From Candidatus Nitromaritima sp. SCGC AAA288-L16 (GTDB lineage: Bacteria; Nitrospinota; Nitrospinia; Nitrospinales; VA-1): a DNA stretch of 7,545 nucleotides. This document shows positions 1-5,717 of the stretch, one piece after another (positions within the stretch are counted from its first letter, which is position 1; each line of letters begins with the position of its first letter). Below the pieces are notes generated by a model. That model searched no databases, was not told the origin of the DNA, and saw nothing but the letters and a program-made list of their open reading frames with translations. The stretch covers positions 1-7,545 of the forward strand of contig AQTY01000049.1 of the NCBI GenBank assembly GCA_000372225.1, read 5' to 3'. Position numbers and translations under genes: made by a program.

Positions 1-82
1 TATTAATGATTCTGACAGACTATCAAAAAAGACTATTAAATAGCCTTAAGTTAGTATATATTATAGTTTAGGAAGGTAAGTG

Positions 83-152
<70 letters not shown>

Positions 153-222
153 TTTGTTTACAATGGGTTTGATGTGGATAAAAAATTTTACATTTTTTGA
201 ATTTTTTTGAGGGCCAGTAGTT

Positions 223-825
223 TTGAGCAGAATAAAAAGTTTAATTTATAGTATTTTTGTTGCCCCTTCTAAAAAGTATAAAAAAGAAGAATTTAATGCA
301 GACTACTTTTCTAAATTAAAATTATCTCCAGATGTCAAGAAGGCTTCGTACTATCGCGATTTTTTTTCACCTGATAATGCTTTAGATGTGGGGTGTGGAA
401 TTGGGAATCTAGTTTGGGGTTTTGTGAAATTTGGGATTGCTGCAGAAGGAATTGATATTTCTGAGGATGCGATAAATCGGTCTTCTGTCGAGATAAGGTC
501 ACTTCTCAAAGTTGGTGATATTTTTAATTTAGAGTACCCTGACAATAGATTTAATTTGGTTAACTGTAGCGATATTCTGGAGCATATCCCAGAGGAAGTT
601 TCCTGTGATATTATACGAAATCTTTATAAAATCACTAATCGATGGTTAGTTTTAAATATTTGTCTTTGGACAGAAAAGAACGCAAGGCTGGATCCTACAC
701 ATATTAACTTGCACTCTAAAAGGTGGTGGGAAAAAAAAATCAACCAATTAGGATTTGTGATCATAAAGACTCCGGATGATTTTCCATCTAAAAGAAACGC
801 TTTTATAATTAAAAAGGGTGCTTGA
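223..825 (+). CDS. Class I SAM-dependent methyltransferase
   Basis: The 200-residue product has the core of a small Methyltransf_11-type enzyme. Glycine-rich motif I (LDVGCGIGN) is at residues 54-62, the acidic ribose-binding end of strand 2 (GIDIS) is at 76-80, an Asp equivalent to motif II is near 99 (GDIF), and SDILEHIPEE at 116-125 is typical of the post-motif region. It should transfer a methyl group from SAM, but the acceptor is not visible; related stand-alone enzymes act on small molecules, sugars or lipids. The start is TTG at 223, with GAGGG at 209-213 nine bases upstream; no ATG lies in a better place. The gene is clearly AT-rich and sits alone between two tRNA-Arg remnants, which suggests it arrived as an islet. 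The methyltransferase fold is sure; the role is unknown. Confidence 0.88.
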   Translation: MSRIKSLIYSIFVAPSKKYKKEEFNADYFSKLKLSPDVKKASYYRDFFSPDNALDVGCGIGNLVWGFVKFGIAAEGIDISEDAINRSSVEIRSLLKVGDIFNLEYPDNRFNLVNCSDILEHIPEEVSCDIIRNLYKITNRWLVLNICLWTEKNARLDPTHINLHSKRWWEKKINQLGFVIIKTPDDFPSKRNAFIIKKGA

Positions 826-894
826 TTTTTGTTAAAACGATTTCCGTAAATTGACGATATCTCTCTTTACATTGTTACCTCAAAAAATTTCATT

Positions 895-913
895 AGCACA
901 CTTTTCAGCACAC
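895..913 (+). repeat. Direct repeat AGCACAC x2, possible integrase arm sites
   Basis: AGCACAC occurs at 895-901 and again at 907-913, 12 bp apart (about one helical turn), roughly 60 bp before the right tRNA-Arg remnant. Closely spaced short direct repeats next to a tRNA 3' end are the usual layout of arm-type sites of a tyrosine recombinase. No integrase gene lies on this side, so if real they belong to a lost element. This is inference from position only. Confidence 0.3.
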
Positions 914-969
914 CCTCAAAACCATGTTACAATTCTATTGTTAGGAACGATTTATTTTTGACTAATAGA

Positions 970-1014
970 TTTCTAACCCGTAGGCCGCAGGTTTGAATCC
1001 CGCTAGACGCACCA
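970..1014 (+). pseudogene. tRNA-Arg (TCT) 3'-end fragment, right copy (att-like)
   Basis: From the anticodon loop (TTTCTAA, anticodon at 972-974) through the T arm (GCAGG-TTTGAAT-CCCGC) to an encoded CCA at 1012-1014 this is a tRNA-Arg 3' half. Upstream of the loop the anticodon stem cannot form (TAGA against CCCG) and no D arm or 5' acceptor strand is present. It aligns without gaps to 111-152: 33 of 42 positions are identical and all nine differences are transitions. The preserved part starts at the anticodon loop, where tRNA-targeting tyrosine integrases commonly cross over. It is best read as an old attachment-site duplicate. Confidence 0.65.
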
Positions 1015-1079
1015 AATAATATAATTAGTCGCTTCAATTGAATCTTAGTAAGTTTTCTTGATTAGTATGGGGTCTCATT

Positions 1080-1898
1080 ATGAGTATTGTTTTTACAAAA
1101 ATGAGTGGTAGTGGAAATGATTTTATAATCATTGATAACCGTGAATCAGTAATCGAAACTTCTGCCAAGCGTAATTTTGTAAGTAAAATTTGTGTTCCCA
1201 AGTTTTCTGTGGGTGCTGATGGAGTGATTTTTATTGAAAACTCTGAAGAGTTCGACTTTAAGTGGGATTTTTATAACGGTGATGGCAGTTCCGCTGAAAT
1301 GTGTGGGAATGGTGGACGTTGTGTTGCCAGATATGCTTATGAAAAGAACATTGCTCCTAAAAAAATGTCTTTTGAAACTACGGCTGGGATTATAAAGGCA
1401 GAGGTTAAGGGAAGTTATGTTCGCATTAAACTGACTAGTCCCGAGAACTTGCAAAGAAACCTCGATATAATTTTAAATGAAAAAACGTTTCGGGTTGACT
1501 GCCTTAATACGGGCGTACCGCATACTATAGTTTACACTCAAGATATAATGAATGAGGATGTTTGTAGGATTGGGCGAGGCATCCGGTCACATTCAAAATT
1601 TTCTCCAGCGGGAACAAACGTTGACTTCGTTCAGAAACAAGGAGAGGACGAGCTTCGAGTACGTACTTACGAGCGTGGCGTAGAAGATGAGACACTTGCT
1701 TGTGGGACGGGAGTAGTTGCCTCTGCACTATTGGCCAGTCGGGCTGGGATGGTTCAACCACCTGTTCACGTCCAAACTCAAAGTGGAGAAGTTTTGATGG
1801 TTGATTTTGCAACAACCAACGGAGGCGAAAATTTTGGGGAGGTTTTTCTAGAGGGGTCCGCAAAATTTGTTTTCGAAGGAACACTCGTCGAAATATAA
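1080..1898 (+). CDS. dapF: Diaminopimelate epimerase
   Basis: The enzyme interconverts LL- and meso-diaminopimelate in the cytoplasm, giving the precursor for lysine and peptidoglycan cross-links. At 272 residues it has the usual DapF length. The N-terminal FTKMSGSGNDFIIIDN is the family start signature. The two catalytic cysteines are present, C75 in AEMCGNGGRC and C208 in ETLACGTG, one in each pseudo-symmetric half, so the protein looks active. The ATG at 1080 has GGGG at 1069-1072, seven bases upstream. It stands alone on the plus strand; a mobile element starts about 100 bp downstream. The sequence around both cysteines looks more like Desulfobacterota/Nitrospinota DapF than enterobacterial DapF. 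It may be the chromosomal copy bordering the element or a carried copy; the window does not decide this. Confidence 0.96.
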   Translation: MSIVFTKMSGSGNDFIIIDNRESVIETSAKRNFVSKICVPKFSVGADGVIFIENSEEFDFKWDFYNGDGSSAEMCGNGGRCVARYAYEKNIAPKKMSFETTAGIIKAEVKGSYVRIKLTSPENLQRNLDIILNEKTFRVDCLNTGVPHTIVYTQDIMNEDVCRIGRGIRSHSKFSPAGTNVDFVQKQGEDELRVRTYERGVEDETLACGTGVVASALLASRAGMVQPPVHVQTQSGEVLMVDFATTNGGENFGEVFLEGSAKFVFEGTLVEI

Positions 1899-1911
1899 TG
1901 AATTCTAGGGC

Positions 1912-1939
1912 TGCTAAAAGTGTTGTGCAGAGTTTAGCA
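1912..1939. repeat. Inverted repeat at the left edge of the element
   Basis: TGCTAAA at 1912-1918 is the exact inverse of TTTAGCA at 1933-1939, with a 14-base spacer. It lies in the short gap between dapF and the integrase gene, where the element's left attachment core or integrase-binding sites would be expected. A weak dapF terminator is an alternative, but no T-run follows. The copy at the other end that would prove an attachment core was not found in this window. Confidence 0.35.
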
Positions 1940-2007
1940 ACGTGAGGCATTTTATTAATTGAGCAGGACGCATGTCGGAGAATTAGCAATGTTTGAAGGG
2001 GCTGGCT

Positions 2008-3213
2008 ATGAACAGAAAAATATCACAGACGAAGTTTGTAGGGGTTCGTTACAGAGAAGACTCCGATAAACGCTTTCAAGGGCGTGCCGACCGTTACTAT
2101 TTTATTCGTTACCAAAAGGAAAAACAAGTGGAAGAAGGCGTGGGTTGGGCTTCTCAAGGGATGACTCCTCAACAAGCTTCCAATATAAGAGGTGAAATTG
2201 TCGCTAATATTAGGACTGGCTCTGGACCCATGAGCTTGAAAGAGAAAAGAGAAACTGAGTTTGGAAAAAGAGAATCGAAAGCCAGAGAGAACTTGCCATT
2301 TAATACACTAGTCGTTGATTACTTGGATTGGGCAAAATCTAATAAAGCCAGCTGGAAAGACGATCGCACACGTTACAACAAACACATCAAACCAGTCTTT
2401 GGGAACAAACCCATCAAGAAGATTTCACCGCTTGATTTAGAAAAACTTAAACGCACTCTACAAAAGAAAGAACTGGCTCCTGCTACTATCAAACAATGTT
2501 TGGTACTAGTCCGGCAAATGTTCAATAAAGCAACGGCATGGGGTAAGTTTGCTGGGGATAATCCGTTCAAGAATGCCACTCTCAATAACCGTAAACTTTT
2601 AGAAGTACCTGATAACCGCAGAATTCGTTTTCTCCAACCTGAACAGGCTAATTCTCTGTTAAATGAGTTAGCTAATAAAAGTCCACAGGTTCACGATATG
2701 GCTCTTTTAAGTCTGGATACTGGCATGCGAAGAGGAGAAGTGTTTTCGTTAACTTGGCAGGATATAGATTTTAATAATGACATTATCCAAATCAAAGACA
2801 CAAAGAGTAATAGAAACCGCCAAGCCTTCATGACGAAGCAGGTCAAAGCAATGTTGAAAACTAGGAAAAGAAGTGGGAGCGGTGTGGGACATATCTTCCA
2901 GAACAAAAATGGTGGTGGCATCAACCACGTTTATAAAGTCTTTGATCGAGCCATAGAAGCATTGGGTTTTAACAAAGGCTTAAAAGGTACAAGGGATAGA
3001 GTGGTCTTTCACACCTTGAGACACACGTTCGCCTCTTGGCTTGCCTTAAATGGAACACCACTATTGGCAATCAAAGAACTTGGAGGCTGGCAGTCTCTAG
3101 ATATGGTTGAAAGGTACACCCACTTAGTTCCAGATCAAAAAAGAGAAGCGATTAAAAAACTAGAGCGGCAGAAAGATTTAGATGGGAATGCTTATAAGGT
3201 AGCAACGTCATGA
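2008..3213 (+). CDS. Tyrosine recombinase / integrase
   Basis: This 401-residue site-specific recombinase should integrate and excise the element. The N-terminal ~75 residues (KFVGVRYRE through TGSGPMSLKEKRE) look like an AP2-like arm-type DNA-binding domain. Residues about 97-180 are the SAM-like core-binding domain. The rest is catalytic, with R241 (TGMRRGE), K266 in the beta-hairpin, H335 and R338 (HTLRHTF), W361 in the His/Trp position (GGWQS) and nucleophile Y370 (ERYTHL). All are present, so it should be active. ATG 2008 is chosen because AAGGGG (1996-2001) sits six bases before it; an upstream in-frame TTG at 1993 has no comparable site. Its stop overlaps the next start as ATGA, so the two genes are probably translationally coupled. 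Confidence 0.95.
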   Translation: MNRKISQTKFVGVRYREDSDKRFQGRADRYYFIRYQKEKQVEEGVGWASQGMTPQQASNIRGEIVANIRTGSGPMSLKEKRETEFGKRESKARENLPFNTLVVDYLDWAKSNKASWKDDRTRYNKHIKPVFGNKPIKKISPLDLEKLKRTLQKKELAPATIKQCLVLVRQMFNKATAWGKFAGDNPFKNATLNNRKLLEVPDNRRIRFLQPEQANSLLNELANKSPQVHDMALLSLDTGMRRGEVFSLTWQDIDFNNDIIQIKDTKSNRNRQAFMTKQVKAMLKTRKRSGSGVGHIFQNKNGGGINHVYKVFDRAIEALGFNKGLKGTRDRVVFHTLRHTFASWLALNGTPLLAIKELGGWQSLDMVERYTHLVPDQKREAIKKLERQKDLDGNAYKVATS

Positions 3214-3770
3214 CTATCAAAAACTATATCAACAAAGTTCTTAAAGACAAGAAGCAGAAACCTATTCCCAAAAATACTAATTTGATTAGTGATAGATATT
3301 TAAAACTGGCTTTTGATTCGGTTAGAGAAAGGGTTTTGCAATTAAAGAAAGACAAGAGTCTTACCAAGGATGAAACTGAAATTTTGCTCTTAGCAACCAA
3401 CAAAGCTATTGATCATGGGCCACTGCTTGATAAATATGATGATATTGATCAAAGAATTTTAGATGCTCAGAAAATATTACGAAAGGGTCGAACCAAACCG
3501 AACTTGAGTGCGGCGCTTGATCTAATCATGGAGCGAGAAAAAGGTACCAAGCATGCCAAAAGAGATTGGTATCGAATTGCTGATGACTACGGAGTTTTGA
3601 CTGAGGGTCGTGAACCGTTGGAGGCAATTAAAGAACTCGTTAGGCGCTATGAATTCCCATCTGAACAAGCCCTAATTAGAGGGTTGAAACGCTTTAAGAA
3701 AAAAACCAGTGACCCTGTCTTTATAGAAGCTTTGCGGACATTGCCATGGCTTAATGAACCTGATGAGTAA
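3210..3770 (+). CDS. Unknown protein coupled to the integrase
   Basis: The 186-residue product matches no family I recognise. It is charged, predicted helical and lysine-rich at the N-terminus, with no signal peptide, membrane segment or cysteine cluster. The C-terminal half (AALDLIMEREKGTKHAKRD, then a DYGVLTEGREPLEAIKELVRRY segment) looks like a compact helical domain. The ATG overlaps the integrase stop by four bases (ATGA), so it is made with the integrase. By position it could be an accessory factor in recombination or in control of integrase level, but that is inference. It ends facing the minus-strand cargo genes, with no convincing terminator between. Confidence 0.85.
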   Translation: MTIKNYINKVLKDKKQKPIPKNTNLISDRYLKLAFDSVRERVLQLKKDKSLTKDETEILLLATNKAIDHGPLLDKYDDIDQRILDAQKILRKGRTKPNLSAALDLIMEREKGTKHAKRDWYRIADDYGVLTEGREPLEAIKELVRRYEFPSEQALIRGLKRFKKKTSDPVFIEALRTLPWLNEPDE

Positions 3771-3784
3771 TACTATTTTATTGT

Positions 3785-3865
3785 TCACAAAGCATCTTGA
3801 TAAAAATACCACATCGCAATAGCACCCAAAATTGGGATAAGCAGAAATAGTATCCGTCCTATCAT
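3785..3865 (-). CDS. 26-residue membrane micropeptide
   Basis: A small reading frame encodes MIGRILFLLIPILGAIAMW followed by YFYQDAL and TGA. Residues 5-22 form one clear membrane segment with an Arg on the N-terminal side and an Asp near the C-terminus. A run of six G (3871-3876 on the minus strand) lies six bases before the ATG, a strong ribosome binding site. It is preceded by the same boundary block that precedes two other genes of this cluster, which supports it as a real gene. It starts 26 bases after the lipoprotein gene and is the last gene of the row. A regulatory membrane peptide or a type I toxin-like peptide are possible; nothing here decides. Confidence 0.55.
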   Translation of the reverse strand: MIGRILFLLIPILGAIAMWYFYQDAL

Positions 3866-3906
3866 TAGCTACCCCCCATTTATTTAAGTATTCAATTCTC
3901 CACGCA
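3863..3906 (-). repeat. Cargo boundary block, copy A
   Basis: Reading the minus strand from 3906, the block is TGCGTGGAG, three bases, TGA, ATAC, TTAAATAAA, a G-rich ribosome site and then the ATG of the micropeptide, 44 bases in all. It spans the last codons of the lipoprotein gene and the start of the next gene. It matches copy B (4135-4175) most closely and copy C (4709-4750) less closely. Confidence 0.6.
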
Positions 3907-4137
3907 TTTAAAGTTTGCCAAACGCCTACCAAAAGAGTAAATGCCATCGTCATGAACGAACACAGCCTTTTTACTAAAAACAGCACACTTTTCTTGTGCT
4001 TGCTTTGTCACACTTTCAAGGTCTGAAGTCATTCCATCCCATTGAATAGAAACTGAATCTTTATTCATATGAGTTACAAGACCACCTCCACAACCACTCA
4101 AGGTTACAAGAAATAAAAAGACTAATAATATTTTCAT
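3892..4137 (-). CDS. Small lipoprotein, unknown function
   Basis: The 81-residue precursor has a hydrophobic signal (residues 2-12) ending in the lipobox LSGC, with lipidation at C16. Glycine follows the cysteine rather than aspartate, so outer-membrane sorting is likely in a Gram-negative cell. The mature part has two cysteines (C51, C78) in the arrangement QEKCAVFSKKAVF ... FKCV, which resembles many small orphan lipoproteins that carry one disulfide. GGGAG sits five bases before the ATG. The 3' end (TGCGTGGAG, codons C-V-E) is the first part of the repeated boundary block of this cluster. Function unknown; export and lipidation are well supported. Confidence 0.82.
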   Translation of the reverse strand: MKILLVFLFLVTLSGCGGGLVTHMNKDSVSIQWDGMTSDLESVTKQAQEKCAVFSKKAVFVHDDGIYSFGRRLANFKCVEN

Positions 4138-4175
4138 TCTTTCTCCCTTTTTTTAACTATTCATCCCTTCACGCA
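4135..4175 (-). repeat. Cargo boundary block, copy B
   Basis: This 41-base copy runs TGCGTGAAG, GGA, TGA, ATAG, TTAAAAAAA, GGGAG and then the lipoprotein ATG. Unlike copies A and C, its TGCGTGAAG is not the end of an intact gene: in that frame a TAA comes directly before the TGC. It therefore looks like the orphan 3' tip of a gene that was removed or replaced. Confidence 0.6.
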
Positions 4176-4193
4176 TTATCTTAATAGGGTTTA

Positions 4194-4475
4194 TTAACCT
4201 TCTTTCTTAACTCTATCATTAATATATTTAATCAAATAGGGTTTCCACCCATCTGATTCTTTTATAGATTCTTCGTTTTCTTGCATACTTTTCGTATAAA
4301 GCTGAACTTCATCTCTTATGCCTTCTTTGGTAAACCCTAATCTATCAAGATATAATGTGAATAGTTGTTTTGACTCGCCCTTACTATAAATATAGGTGTC
4401 TTCAGTGCTAAAAGTATCTTTTGATACTTCTTCCCACTCTGGATTTTTACCAAAAATAAAATCAAGTAAACCCAT
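4194..4475 (-). CDS. Unknown 93-residue cytoplasmic protein
   Basis: I do not recognise the family. The product starts MGLLDFIFGKNPEWEE and is strongly charged, without cysteines, signal peptide or membrane segment, so it is probably cytoplasmic. The C-terminus (KPYLIKYINDRVKKEG) is predicted helical. AAGGT lies about four bases before the ATG, behind TTTAAATAAA, the same AT-rich run found before other genes of this row. It lies 38 bases after the DUF3565-like gene and is probably cotranscribed with it. Confidence 0.75.
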   Translation of the reverse strand: MGLLDFIFGKNPEWEEVSKDTFSTEDTYIYSKGESKQLFTLYLDRLGFTKEGIRDEVQLYTKSMQENEESIKESDGWKPYLIKYINDRVKKEG

Positions 4476-4513
4476 GTTGACCTTTTATTTAAAACCACTA
4501 ACAAAACTACTTT

Positions 4514-4711
4514 CTATTTAACATCAGGACTCTCGCAAGTTTTACAATCTAATTCAAATCCTATATAGATATTTCTACCTTTAGGCGATGTAACCCATTC
4601 TCTTTGCTGCCAAGGGGGATCATGCCTGAAATGCCTTGAATGGCCACATGACAAATCTGCTACCCATTGCTTATATTCGTCTTGATGGAAACCAGTGATT
4701 TTTGTTTTCAT
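4514..4711 (-). CDS. DUF3565-like small Cys/His protein
   Basis: The 65-residue product fits the DUF3565 family as I know it: an ITGFHQDE start, WVADLSCGH, then RHDPPWQQREWV, and a C-terminal CxxC after a FELD segment. C22, H24, H27, H30, C56 and C59 could bind a metal, though this is not established. The family has no firm function. An upstream in-frame ATG at 4723 would add four residues. ATG 4711 is preferred because the family normally begins close to the ITGFHQDE motif, because GAGA lies at a suitable distance, and because its position relative to the repeated boundary block matches that of the other starts. It sits 24 bases after the exported-protein gene. Confidence 0.82.
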   Translation of the reverse strand: MKTKITGFHQDEYKQWVADLSCGHSRHFRHDPPWQQREWVTSPKGRNIYIGFELDCKTCESPDVK

Positions 4712-4750
4712 ACCAGTTCTCATTTATTTAAACTGTTAGCTCTTCACGCA
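4709..4750 (-). repeat. Cargo boundary block, copy C
   Basis: This 42-base copy runs TGCGTGAAG, AGC, TAA, CAG, TTTAAATAAA, TGAG and then ATG 4711 of the DUF3565-like gene. TGCGTGAAG encodes the C-V-K near the end of the 87-residue exported protein. Similarity to copies A and B begins at TGC; the bases before it differ in all three. Confidence 0.5.
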
Positions 4751-4999
4751 ACTGATTCCGTTAAGCGTAGAAACACAAGTAACGTCTTTGATTTTACAAT
4801 AACTATACTTTGTCTCGTATGAATTGTGTGTAAGCCATTCTATTTTAGGAACAACAATGTGTGCTTCAACGTCGTTGCCTAGATCAATTAGCTCACAATG
4901 AACCTTCTCCCCCTCCGCACTCACTTCCCCATGCATCAACACAAACATCAATCCTGCACCAACTATCATTGCTCCTAAACCGAATAGATATTTTTTCAT
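4736..4999 (-). CDS. Small exported or membrane-anchored Cys protein
   Basis: The 87-residue product starts with MKKYLF and a glycine-rich hydrophobic stretch (residues 5-22). A possible signal peptidase site follows VSA at 28; if it is not cut, the stretch would be an N-terminal anchor. The ~59-residue periplasmic part has four cysteines (C35, C68, C75, C84), enough for two disulfides. I recognise no family. The ribosome binding site is strong: AGGAGG five bases before the ATG. It is the first gene of the minus-strand cargo row, directly behind the best minus-strand promoter of the window (-10 at 5029-5034). Confidence 0.82.
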   Translation of the reverse strand: MKKYLFGLGAMIVGAGLMFVLMHGEVSAEGEKVHCELIDLGNDVEAHIVVPKIEWLTHNSYETKYSYCKIKDVTCVSTLNGISCVKS

Positions 5000-5005
5000 T
5001 GGTTC

Positions 5006-5027
5006 CTCCTATTAAATGACTTAGGAG
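5006..5027 (-). promoter_or_regulatory. Inverted repeat over cargo start site and SD
   Basis: CTCCTA at 5006-5011 and TAGGAG at 5022-5027 form an inverted repeat with a 10-base spacer. One arm contains the ribosome binding site of the exported-protein gene; the other lies just after the -10 element, near the expected transcription start. It could be a repressor operator, for example for the AlpA-like protein, or a leader hairpin that hides the ribosome site. Six-base arms are short, so chance is possible. Confidence 0.35.
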
Positions 5028-5028
5028 A

Positions 5029-5057
5029 ATTATACCCTCACTCCCCTTTCCGATAAA
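5029..5057 (-). promoter_or_regulatory. Sigma-70 promoter of the minus-strand cargo genes
   Basis: On the minus strand a perfect TATAAT (5034-5029) is preceded by a 17-base spacer and TTTATC (5057-5052), a weak -35. Transcription would start near 5022, about 22 bases before the ATG of the exported-protein gene, giving a very short leader. The promoter lies back to back with the control region of the AlpA-like gene. Confidence 0.55.
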
Positions 5058-5113
5058 CAGCTTCACGATTAACCTCAAAAACACAAAACTCTAAAACATT
5101 TGCAGGACCGATG

Positions 5114-5161
5114 ATGTCCTTAGAAAAAATATTCAAACAAGCTGAACATGCTCATTATTAA
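5114..5161 (+). CDS. Possible 15-residue leader peptide
   Basis: ATG 5114 (or ATG 5111) opens a frame for MSLEKIFKQAEHAHY and then TAA, 24 bases before the AlpA-like start. AGGA at 5104-5107 is a usable ribosome site. AGGAC (5104-5108) and GTCCT (5116-5120) could pair and cover both the site and the start. A perfect 12-base palindrome, ATTATTAATAAT, spans the end of the frame at 5154-5165. Too short to be sure; it may simply be leader sequence. Confidence 0.22.
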   Translation: MSLEKIFKQAEHAHY

Positions 5162-5185
5162 TAATTTTCACTCAGGAGTATGTTC

Positions 5186-5443
5186 ATGAAAAGTTTGAAT
5201 TTTGACTCTACCAACGATCTTCCAAACCCAATGTTGGTCAGAACCAGCCAAGTTGGAAAGATTGTCCTTGGCTGGAATCATAAAACCGCCGCAAATTGGC
5301 GTTGCCAAAAAGTAGGTCCACGTTATTACCAAGATGACCTTGGTTCAATTTATTACAAGGTGGATGAAATTATTGAGTTCTTCACACGGCACCAAGTTCA
5401 AACCAAAGACTGCTCAATACTTACATTAGAATTGGAGAAATAA
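5186..5443 (+). CDS. AlpA-like HTH regulator / excisionase
   Basis: The 85-residue protein carries a MerR-like winged helix-turn-helix of the AlpA/Xis type at about residues 17-67: LVRTSQVGKIV, then KTAANWRCQKVGPRYYQ (recognition helix region), then the wing SIYYKVDEIIEFF. Family members bind DNA and activate integrase or excision genes of phage-like elements. ATG 5186 is chosen because AGGAG (5174-5178) is seven bases away; the in-frame ATG at 5180 is only one base from it. It is transcribed away from the cargo genes, so it sits in the usual control position. The next gene starts one base after its stop. Confidence 0.88.
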   Translation: MKSLNFDSTNDLPNPMLVRTSQVGKIVLGWNHKTAANWRCQKVGPRYYQDDLGSIYYKVDEIIEFFTRHQVQTKDCSILTLELEK

Positions 5444-5444
5444 C

Positions 5445-5648
5445 ATGCTGCGGATACCAAAAAACGGCGTTGTAGCGAAAGGAAAAAGACAGTTGGAGGC
5501 TCACCTTAGGGGAGAAAAATTAACTCCCCTGCAGATCCTTTCAGCTAACTGCTACTGGTGCATGTGCGGATATGTAGACGGCAAACGAGATTGTGAAAAC
5601 CAGACCTGTCCTATCTATAGCCGTATGCCTTATAGAGGTAAAAAATGA
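5445..5648 (+). CDS. Small five-cysteine protein of integrative elements
   Basis: The 67-residue product has a basic N-terminus, then KLTPLQILSANCYWCMCGYVDGKRDCE and TCPIYSRMPY. Cysteines C36, C39, C41, C50 and C55 give a CxxC ... C(x4)C pattern that suggests a small zinc-binding knuckle. The SANC ... DGKxDC ... CPxYxxMPY pattern recurs next to AlpA-like genes in proteobacterial elements as I recall; its function is not known to me. GGAG (5434-5437) inside the end of the AlpA-like gene is seven bases before the ATG, and the genes are separated by one base, so they form an operon. The stop overlaps another ATG (ATGA at 5645-5648). Confidence 0.8.
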   Translation: MLRIPKNGVVAKGKRQLEAHLRGEKLTPLQILSANCYWCMCGYVDGKRDCENQTCPIYSRMPYRGKK

Positions 5649-5686
5649 GTAAGTCTAAATACCGTACGTGTTTTTTATATTTTTAA
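5645..5686 (+). pseudogene. 13-codon stub after the Cys protein
   Basis: An ATG overlapping the previous stop by four bases opens MSKSKYRTCFLYF and then TAA. The ATGA overlap is the usual sign of a coupled third gene, but the frame stops in T-rich DNA just before the structured RNA. It may be the beginning of a gene cut off when the RNA came to lie next to it, or a meaningless overlap. Confidence 0.3.
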
Positions 5687-5717
5687 AGAAGAGACAAGTT
5701 ACAAAATTGGATCGAAA

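Noticed and set aside
1020..1025. Perfect TATAAT upstream of dapF
   Set aside because: No -35 at 16-18 bases; the nearest TTGAAT (993-998) lies in the tRNA remnant with a 21-base spacer.
1525..1989. 154-codon minus-strand frame over dapF
   Set aside because: It overlaps the well-supported dapF gene and has no protein-like features.
1989..2070. Short plus-strand frame starting MFEGAGYEQKN
   Set aside because: It overlaps the integrase start in another frame, and the ribosome site fits the integrase ATG at 2008 better.
3982..4000. AGCACACTTTTC identical to 895-906, here with an inverse GTGCT forming a hairpin
   Set aside because: It lies inside the lipoprotein coding region, and a 12-base match of this composition can arise by chance; no other attachment-site signs are nearby.
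3863..4750. Integron cassette array with attC sites
   Set aside because: The boundary blocks lack paired GTTRRRY/RYYYAAC cores and no integron integrase is present; the integrase here is of the phage/ICE type.
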